This document shows positions 56,936-64,000 of a stretch of DNA of 64,000 nt, piece by piece (position 1 is the first letter of the stretch; each line of letters begins with the position of its first letter). This DNA comes from Camellia lanceoleosa (Eukaryota; Streptophyta; Magnoliopsida; Ericales; Theaceae), in contig CM045762.1 in the NCBI GenBank assembly GCA_025200525.1, positions 104,558,682-104,622,681 on the forward strand, written 5' to 3'. The translations under genes were made by a program, and so were the position numbers. The notes beneath the pieces are model-generated. The model was not told the origin of the DNA, did not search any database, and was given only the letters and a program-made list of their open reading frames with translations.

Positions 56936-57319
56936 GGGTATAATTCTACGTCGGTGGATCGATGGACCGTCTTATTGGGGCCCGTGGAGGCCCACCACGG
57001 GTCTCGTTTTGATAATCTGAACCGTTCAATGTGTAGAACTCGTCGAGTACTATATGCTTGTAAAAAATCACGTTGATCGGATATCAATAGCTGTATGATC
57101 AAATCAGTTTTTTGTCAATCGTTAATTTGTTCACCGTCCAATTTTTTTAATACGAAACTGATTTGATCACATAGCTATCGATATCCAATCAACGTGATTT
57201 TTTATAGGCGTATAGTACTCGACGAGTTCTACACATTCAACGGTTCAGATTATCAAAACGGGACCCATGGTGGGCCCCACAACGGGTTCGATCCCGATCG
57301 ATCGATGTAAGCCATACCC
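56936..57319. mobile_element. 384 bp Mutator-type MITE
   Basis: Nearly the whole length is an inverted repeat. Arms of about 150 bp share CTGAACCGTT, GTGTAGAACTCGTCGAGTAC and AATCACGTTGAT in opposite orientation. Ends are GGGTATAATTCTACG and, in reverse complement, GGGTATGGCTTACAT. A perfect 9 bp duplication TATTATTTT flanks it (56,927-56,935 and 57,320-57,328); 9 bp is the Mutator signature. It is non-coding and would fold into a strong hairpin when transcribed. Confidence 0.9.
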
Positions 57320-57329
57320 TATTATTTTT

Positions 57330-58578
57330 GGGTCAATTTTACTTAATGAAAATAGGAAAATGATTTAGGTTGAAAACAAATCAAAAGATTAGGTTTAAAT
57401 TGGTACAATTAAAAATTTAGAATTTATTTTGTTATAAAGCTTTTTTTTTTTTTTTTTTAATTGTTCCATAAACTTATTTAGGGACACTAATTTGATAGAG
57501 TTTAAAAGCCAGAAAATATTCAACTCATACACAAAAAAATATCATTCTCTATTTTTGTACATTTTTTGACAAAAAATTAAAAGATCTTTCTCAAAGATAT
57601 TGCTTGGTTCCATTTTTTCAAAAACACTTTTCAGAAAATTCTACTTTCTTATTTTTCGTATTTTTTTATTTTTACTGAATTTTTTTAATTTTTTAAGCAA
57701 TTTTTTTACTTTTTAGACACACCTTTCATAAATACACCTAAAATATTAAAAAAATCTTTTAAAAAATCACTAAATACCAAAAATAAAAAAATAAAAAAAT
57801 ACAAGAATTCAGTACGTTTTTTGTATTTTTATATATTTATTATTTTTTTAAAATATTTTTTCACAAATTTTTTACTTTTTAGATACATCTAAGTAAGGTG
57901 CATCTAAAAAAGTAAAAAAAAAAATTAAATTTTAAAAATAATCATTAAATACAAAAAAATACGAAAACCAAAAAATTTAATTTTCAACAAATTTAATCCA
58001 GAAAACTCAAATTAAATTTTTTTTTTCACCTCACATTTTATCTAAAAGTTAAAAAAGCTCTAAATAATTTTCCAAATGGACCATATATATATATTTTTAC
58101 TCTCAACCAATCATCAAATAACAAATTCCTTCCATTATTCTTTATGTCTACCACAAAATTATGAATTCTATCTTCTCTACTATTCGCGCAAGACTTCTAC
58201 AGTTCCACATAACTATTCTTTAGAATCACTAAATATAACATGTCCTGTGCAGGAGTTAGGTTGGCTCTCATCTCTCTCAAGCAGAGGAATGTTCTGCGAG
58301 TGTCAGTTCTGCCACAGTTATGGCAATTATGGCATGGCAAAATTTGATTTGGCTAAATTTCAAGGCGAAATTATCATAGTGTTTTCACAAGATTATTAGA
58401 AATTCATGAATATGTTTAGAATTTTAGTTATTAATATTTATAAATTTTATAACTGATTTGTAATTAACTTTCAAAAAATGCATTGAATTGTTATTTCTCC
58501 AGATTTAAAGTCAATTTTAATTTTTTGTTTTGTTTTTTTTTCAATTCTAATTTTCTAGGAGCGTCTCAATAAGATGAT
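57330..58578. other. AT-rich region without recognisable genes
   Basis: Very AT-rich with many poly-T and poly-A runs. A 107-codon frame at 58,076-58,399 shows no motif or coding bias and is probably chance. I see nothing else in this stretch. Confidence 0.5.
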
Positions 58579-58579
58579 T

Positions 58580-59730
58580 ATATATATATATATATATATT
58601 TAAAGTGATTCAATTAAAAAAAATAACTAAAGATAAAAATAAGTCAAATTTTATCAAAAGAGTTTTAAAAAATTAGCTTATTTTTATTGTTTATGAACTC
58701 TTTTTTTTTTTTTTTAAATTCAAACTATTTTTTTGAAAATAAAAAATTCTAAAATCATATGGTCGAGATGAATTTAAAAAGTAAAGAAATTTGACATATA
58801 TATTTTTTATTTAATTGAAAATGAAACTAGCGATCTATTTGCTTGGGTGAAATATATTTTTTGCATTTTCTGGAGTTTGACAGAAACAAAAGTTAACGGA
58901 AAATATTTTTCATAATTAATGAAAAGTACAAGTTCATTTGGACAAAAAATGTTTTTCACTTTTAAAAAGTGAAAAATATTTTCCGAACTAAAATTTACTA
59001 ATGTCACCATATTATCACCACTACAATCACTTCCACCACCACCGCCACATTCATGACGAACATCACCAGTGTCACTGCCACCACCTCTACCACCCCACCA
59101 CTACCACCTCTACCACATTACTATCACCACTACACCACTATCGTCGCCATTGTGGCTACCACCGCCACCATCACCCCAATATTTCTATCTCCACCTCTAA
59201 TCTGCTACCACCACTACCACCAACCAGTGGCGGAGCCACACCTGGTCCAAGGGGGGTCACATGCACCCCCTGATTTTGGAATAATTTTTTCTTTTCCCTT
59301 CTTTTTTTTTTTTTTTTGCAAATATAAAGAAAATATTTTAAAATTACGAGAATAATAATAGTTGTTTTTTTTAATTGAAAATAAAGATATTACAATAAGT
59401 CATATTATTATCTATGAAAATTTCAATGCAATGGTGATGTCCATCATTATTAACATGCAGTTATAATTAATCTCAATGAAGATATAGAATTTATTGAATT
59501 GTTAGTTACATTTGACATGTGAGGTTCATTCTCTATGTGTTTCTTTACTATTGATTGATGATATCGTATGTCAATAATGACCTAGTATTACTATTATATT
59601 GAGTTTTTACTGAAATTTTGTATAAAAAAATACTTTATCATTATATAATTTATTTTAAAACTCATATCCATAACCTTTTTTTATATATTGTTCATGATAT
59701 ACTAGTTACAAATAATATATATATATTTAG
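58580..59730 (+). repeat. left arm of a 1.15 kb inverted repeat
   Basis: The arm runs from (TA)n/TTTAAAGTGATTCAATT to TACTAGTTACAAATAATATA and recurs inverted at 61,091-62,243. It contains a CAC/CCA-rich tract (59,010-59,230) that gives spurious His/Thr-rich frames. It also contains CAGTGGCGGAGCCAC at 59,224, which looks like a hAT-type terminal sequence, and a poly-T run at 59,300. Confidence 0.9.
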
Positions 59731-59739
59731 GATTTGAGT

Positions 59740-60922
59740 CACTACAACAAAAAACACTATTGGCGACTAAAATAAGAATTTTCGTCGCTGAAAGTCGTGA
59801 AATTGGCGACTAAAATGGAATTAGTCGCCAAAATTGGTCACTTTTGCCGACTAAAAGAGTTTAGTCGCCGAATGGAATGGTTTTAGCGACTAAAAGGCAG
59901 TTTAGTCGCCAAATATATGGTTTTTAGCGACAAAAAAATTTTTAGTAGCCAAAGGTTAGTGCTTTTGGCGACTAAAATCATTTGGTAGCCAAATGTTAAG
60001 GTTTTGGCGACTAAAAACAACTTTGGTCGCTGATTGTACCTGTTTTGGCGACTAAAACTAGTTTGGTCACTGAAGGTCAAGCTTTTTGGCTACTAAAAAA
60101 AAATTAGTAGCTAAAAACAGGTTTATGGCGACTAAAATTCATTTTAGTAGCCAAAAGGGGAGTTTTTGGCGACTAAAAACAGGTTTAGTCGCCAAAAGGG
60201 TAGGTTTTTAGGCGGAACAATTTTATTTAGCGACGGAAAATGAATTAGTAGCCCAAAAATAATAGAATTGGCGACTAAATAATTTTTTTAGTCGCCAAAA
60301 ATGATGTAAATTTTTTTTAATAAATAATATATTTTTTACATAAATTATATTGAATATATAAAATTATATTTATATATATAATTTTGTATTAATAGTAGTG
60401 ACAGTAATATATAAATAATATTAGTTGCAACTATACGCGTGAGATGGTTCAGTGGCGTGGTGGGGTCGCGTGTGTGGTTAAGGTCCAGACCACCTGGACG
60501 TTCCAAGTTCGAAGCCTGGGAGCTGTGAGGCACAAAGGGAAATTTTTTTTTTTTTTTCAAAAATGCTTTTGGCGACTAAACACTGTTGTCGCCAAAAGAT
60601 TGAGCATTGCCGACGAAAAAAATAGTCGCCAATTGTAGAAATAATAAAAAAATTAATTCACTATTGGCGACTAATAGTTTAGTCGCCAAAGGTATAATTT
60701 CCAGAGATAGAATTGAGTATTGGCATCAAACCTTAGTCTTGAAGACCTGTATTGCCGACTAAAAGATTTTTAGTCGCCAAAGGTATTGGCGACCGTTTTT
60801 TGGCGACAAACCCAGCGACTAAAGGATTTTGTCGGGGAAAGTGGAAATTTGACATTTGGCGACGAAAAAGGGACTTTTGGCGACTAAAAATTTAGTCGCC
60901 AAAGGTGTATTTTCTTGTAGTG
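59740..60922. mobile_element. small CACTA-like element between the inverted arms
   Basis: Ends are CACTACAACAAAAAACACTA on the left and TTTTCTTGTAGTG on the right, with GGCGACTAAA/TTTAGTCGCC subterminal units throughout. At 1.18 kb and without coding capacity it is a MITE-like CACTA derivative. Flanking triplets are AGT and ATG, so a normal 3 bp duplication is not evident. A tRNA-like SINE sits at 60,436-60,560. Confidence 0.8.
60436..60560 (+). mobile_element. tRNA-derived SINE-like insertion
   Basis: GAGATGGTTCAGTGGCGTGG resembles a pol III A box, and AAGTTCGAAGCCTGG about 60 bp downstream resembles a B box (GTTCGANNCC). The segment ends in a T-rich tract (60,542-60,557). It does not fold as an obvious intact tRNA and lacks the repeat units of the surrounding CACTA element, so it is likely a SINE inserted there. 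Confidence 0.5.
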
Positions 60923-61090
60923 ATGTAAAACACACAATACAATCTTATTCTATGCGTAGCTCACAAAAATTAATCCACAATACAATCATTTTGACTTTCC
61001 CCATAATCTATTTCCATTATCTGATAGATGTGATTAAAAAGGCAGCTTACACAAATACAACCCCTTGGGGATCGATGCCATTAACTAGGT

Positions 61091-62243
61091 TTATATATAT
61101 ATATATATCATTTGTAACTAGTATCTCATGAACAATATAGAAAAAAGTTATGGATATGAGTTTTAAAATAAATTACATAATGATAAAGTATTTTTTTTTT
61201 ACAAAATTTCAGTAAAAATTTAATATAATAGTAATACTAGGTCATTATTGACATATGATATCATCAATCAATAGTAAAGAAACACATAGAGAATGAATCC
61301 CGCATGTCAAATGTAACTAACAATTCAATAAATTCTATATCTTCATTGAGATTAATTATAATTGCATGTTAATAATGATGGACATTACCATTGCATTGAA
61401 ATTTTCATAAATAATAATATGACTTATTATAATATTTTTATTTTCAATAAAAAAACAATCATTATTATTCTCGTAATTTTAAAATGTTTTCTTTATATTT
61501 GCAAAAAAAAAAAAAAAAAGGGAAAAGAAAAAATTATTCCAAAATCAGGGGGTGCATGTGACCCCCCTTGGACCAGGTGGAGCCACTGGTTGGTGGTAGT
61601 GGTGGTAGCAGATTAGAGGTGGAGATAGAAATATTGAGGTGATGGTGGCGGTGGTAGCCACAACGGCGACGATAGTGGTGTAGTGGTGATAGTAATGTGG
61701 TAGAGTTGGTAGTAGCGAGGTGGTAGAGGTGGGGGTAGTGACACTGGTGATGTTCGTCATGAATGTGGCGGTGGTGGTGGAAGTGATTGTAGTGGTGATA
61801 ATGTGGTGGCATTAGTAAATTTTAGTTCGGAAAATATTTTTCGCTTTTTAAAAGTGAAAAACATTTTTTGTCCAAATGAACTTGTACTTTTCATTAATTA
61901 TGAAAAATATTTTCCGTTAACTTTTGTTTTCGGTTCTGCCAAACTCCAAAAAATGCAAAAAATATATTGCACCCAAGCAAATAGATCGCTGGTTCCGTTT
62001 TCAATTATTTAAAATATATATATATATATATGTCTAATTTCTCTACTTTTTAAATTCATCTCGACCATATGATTTTAGAATTTTTTTTTTCAAAAAAATA
62101 ATTTGAATTAAAAAAAAAAAAAAAAGAGTTCATAAACAATAAAAATAAGCTAATTTTTTAAAACTCTTTTGATAAAATTTGACTTATTTTTATCTTTAGT
62201 TATATATATTTTTTTTAATTGAATCACTTTAAAAATATATATA
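61091..62243 (-). repeat. right arm of the 1.15 kb inverted repeat
   Basis: Reverse complement of 58,580-59,730 with scattered substitutions and small indels; for example the hAT-like end reads CAGTGGCTCCACC in place of CAGTGGCGGAGCCACACC. The outer end stops at ATATATATA, directly at the start of another CACTA element. The 61,091 side begins with TATATATATATCATTTGTAA. Between 60,923 and 61,090 lies 170 bp of unique sequence without a counterpart in the left arm. Confidence 0.9.
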
Positions 62244-64000
62244 CACTACAAGAAATGTCACTTTTAGCTACTAAATTATTGGTCGGCAAAAGGCATAATT
62301 TTAGTCGCTAAAACCATTTACCGACCAAAATTTTTCGTCGCTAAGTTCGTCGCCTTTACTCTGTCGGCGATAGTATTGGCGACTAAAATTTTTTTAGTCG
62401 CCGAAAGTGTGCACATTTGTCTACTAATGTTGGTTTAGTCGGCAAAAGGTATGCTTCCGCTACTAAAATATTAGTCGCCGAATGAGGCTTTTTGGCTACT
62501 AACTTCTTGTGGTCGGGGAAGGTATCACTTTTAGCTACTAAATAATTGTTAGCCGAAAGTACACATTTGGCTACTAATCTTAATTTAGTCGGCAAAAGGT
62601 CTGTTTTGGCCACTAAAATATTAGTAGCCAATAGTTTATTTCTCTCATTCTCAAATTTTTTAGCTACTAAAAAATTGGTAGCCGAAAGTACACATTTGGC
62701 TACTAATCTTAATTTAGTCGGCAAAAAATCTGTTTTGGCCACTAAAGTATTAGTAGCCAATAGTTTATTTCTCTCATTCTCAAATTTTTTAGCTACTAAA
62801 TATTTCGTAGCAAAAACATTTTGAATTATGTTTTTGCTACTAAATTATTAGTAGCCAAAACTCTTGATTACCTATTTGGCTACCAAAACATTTGGTGGCC
62901 AAATAATTTTCTATTTTTTAAAAAAAAAAAAACATTGTAAACAACCTGTATTCATTTATATTACAACCTGTACCCTGTATAAACAATATAATCCATCAAC
63001 ACTAAAATATATTAGGGTCAATAATCCATACATAATCCATACATAATCCATACAAATTCCATACACTCCAAGTCTAATCCAACATCAATAATTTAAATCC
63101 ATACATAATACATGAATAACCAAAGATATTCTTACATATAACACTCCAAGCTTTCCCTGTTAATGACATAGATATTCTTACATATAACACTTCGAAGCTT
63201 CTATCCAGGGCTTTTCTCCTAAGATTTTGCCACGGCTCTCTGCCGTAATCTTCTGCACACTTGGAAATATTTTCCCATCCAAATGCTGTTTGTCTTTATC
63301 ATTGCGCTTCTGCCGCTCCTCCCAAAGCTTCCATGAATAATAATCATGGCCATTTCCCCCATTAAGGAAAGAAAATAACGGATTCGATTGATTCTTCTCT
63401 CGTGATAGATCCTCAAATAATTTACCACAATGGGCTACTAAAGTTGCAACCCCTTCAATCAATAGTTTCAAATTATTATCCTGCAGAGGAGGAATTTCTG
63501 GAGGTGGGGTATCAGCAAATTTGTTGTTGATGTGAAGAGGAGTAGGAAATTCATGAAGGGGTAGAAAATCCTTTGGAATAACAGGAGGATCAAATCTGAA
63601 AAGCAGTTTGCATAATAGATTATATCAAAATAAAATGAATAATAAATAAACTAAGTTGTCAGATAAATTTTAAACCATGTGTTGATTTGCAGAATCATTT
63701 TGCCATACTTCAATCATATCTAATTTTGTATACTAAACATGTTTATATTCTAAAGACACACATGAATCAGATTGAAAAATTAAAAAACAAAGATAAAAGG
63801 AATAAATAAATAAAAAGATTAGCTGAAAAGTCTTGTACAACATTTCCAATCAATGAAGACTAGACAATGTCACTCATGGGAGGAAATATTCATGCATACA
63901 AAGCATAACTGTTTAAAATTCTCAAAATAAAAATGCATAATGGGATCGAGTAGCAAGTTCAGGTTCAGTACAAGACCTTGTGCACAAGCGTTAGAAAGCC
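62244..64000. mobile_element. left end of another CACTA element, runs out of the window
   Basis: CACTACAAGAAATGTCACTT begins at 62,244. Subterminal units (TTTAGCTACTAAA, TTAGTCGGCAAAAGG, TTGGCTACCAAAA) follow to about 62,910, including a 116 bp segment repeated almost exactly (62,555-62,670 and 62,670-62,790). The right end and its duplication lie beyond 64,000. A captured TOUGH exon lies inside at 63.2-63.6 kb. Confidence 0.75.
63180..63595 (-). pseudogene. TGH: captured exon of TOUGH-like SURP-domain gene
   Basis: The minus strand starts after an acceptor-like TTTTCAG at 63,596 with FDPPVIPKDFLPLHEFPTPL. The SURP/SWAP domain follows: LKLLIEGVATLVAHCGKLFE, DLSREKNQSNPLFSFLNGGN, GHDYYSWKLWEERQKRND and TAESRGKILGEKP. 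This matches what I know of plant TOUGH (TGH), a G-patch plus SWAP protein acting in RNA processing and miRNA biogenesis; TGH is over 900 residues, and about 135 are here. After GEKP one base is missing relative to the usual frame, so the reading runs into a stop at 63,178. No further TGH exon follows on the left, only CACTA repeats. I read it as transduplicated; exons could continue beyond 64,000. Confidence 0.75.

Noticed and set aside
58076..58399. 107-codon frame with Cys-rich end
   Set aside because: No motif, AT-driven composition, isolated in non-coding DNA.
59001..59355. His/Thr-rich frames, and their mirror at 61,534-61,812
   Set aside because: They result from CAC/CCA triplet-like repeats within the inverted arms; no start context and no homology.
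60436..60560. Possible tRNA gene
   Set aside because: A- and B-box-like motifs exist, but I cannot form an acceptor stem or a normal anticodon arm; SINE remnant is the better reading.
62383..62824. Repetitive LVAKTDFLPTK-type frames on both strands
   Set aside because: They are translations of CACTA subterminal repeats, not genes.

Overview
The window is plant nuclear DNA, most likely from a eudicot. I infer this from AT-rich sequence almost filled with plant-type transposable elements: Ty3/gypsy Tat-lineage and Tekay/Del-type chromovirus retrotransposons, CACTA transposons with CACTACAAGAAA ends, MITEs and a tRNA-like SINE. GT-AG introns and fragments of plant genes (RPL34, TOUGH) are also present. 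No complete conventional host gene is visible. Almost every coding region carries stops or frameshifts.

Layout. 1-1.07 kb: a gypsy polyprotein remnant. 1.09-19.9 kb: a minus-strand Tat element (E1) with its 3' LTR at the left, then integrase, a second RNase H, and RNase H/RT end. Its RT is split, and the rest (RT, protease, gag) lies at 17.5-19.9 kb. The gap (9.08-17.54 kb) is filled by a plus-strand relative (E2) carrying an antisense plant-mobile-domain (PMD) ORF and a 3 kb LTR. 19.9-22.0 kb: a degenerate 'extra ORF' of the Tat type, head to head with gag. 22-27.6 kb: LTR pieces and unresolved remnants. 27.6-29.9 kb: protease, gag, PBS and LTR of a third Tat element (E4). 30.2-37.3 kb: two solo LTRs, one inside the other, both with target site duplications (TSDs).

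38.2-56.6 kb: an 18.4 kb CACTA structure with a CTA TSD. It holds an RPL34 exon and an intact three-exon 78-codon reading frame of unknown function (MGCMSSK start). A minus-strand Tat element (E5, 42.5-55.7 kb, TSD GTATA) sits inside it, and a 5'-deleted chromovirus (47.6-53.5 kb) sits inside E5. 56.9-57.3 kb: a Mutator-type MITE. 58.6-62.2 kb: a 1.15 kb inverted repeat around a small CACTA-like element with a SINE. 62.2 kb to the end: the left end of another CACTA element holding a frameshifted exon of the splicing/miRNA factor TOUGH.

The most unusual signals are four. The first is host exons inside CACTA elements, including one small reading frame that is still open. The second is a shared split-leader layout (donor, tiny exon, second donor, minisatellite, acceptor) in three diverged LTRs. 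The third is clustered CG-rich palindromes in those LTRs. The fourth is the architecture of the Tat extra ORFs, which lie antisense to gag-pol and have repeated C-terminal motifs. All similarity calls come from reading the sequence and from memory of the families; no search was run.
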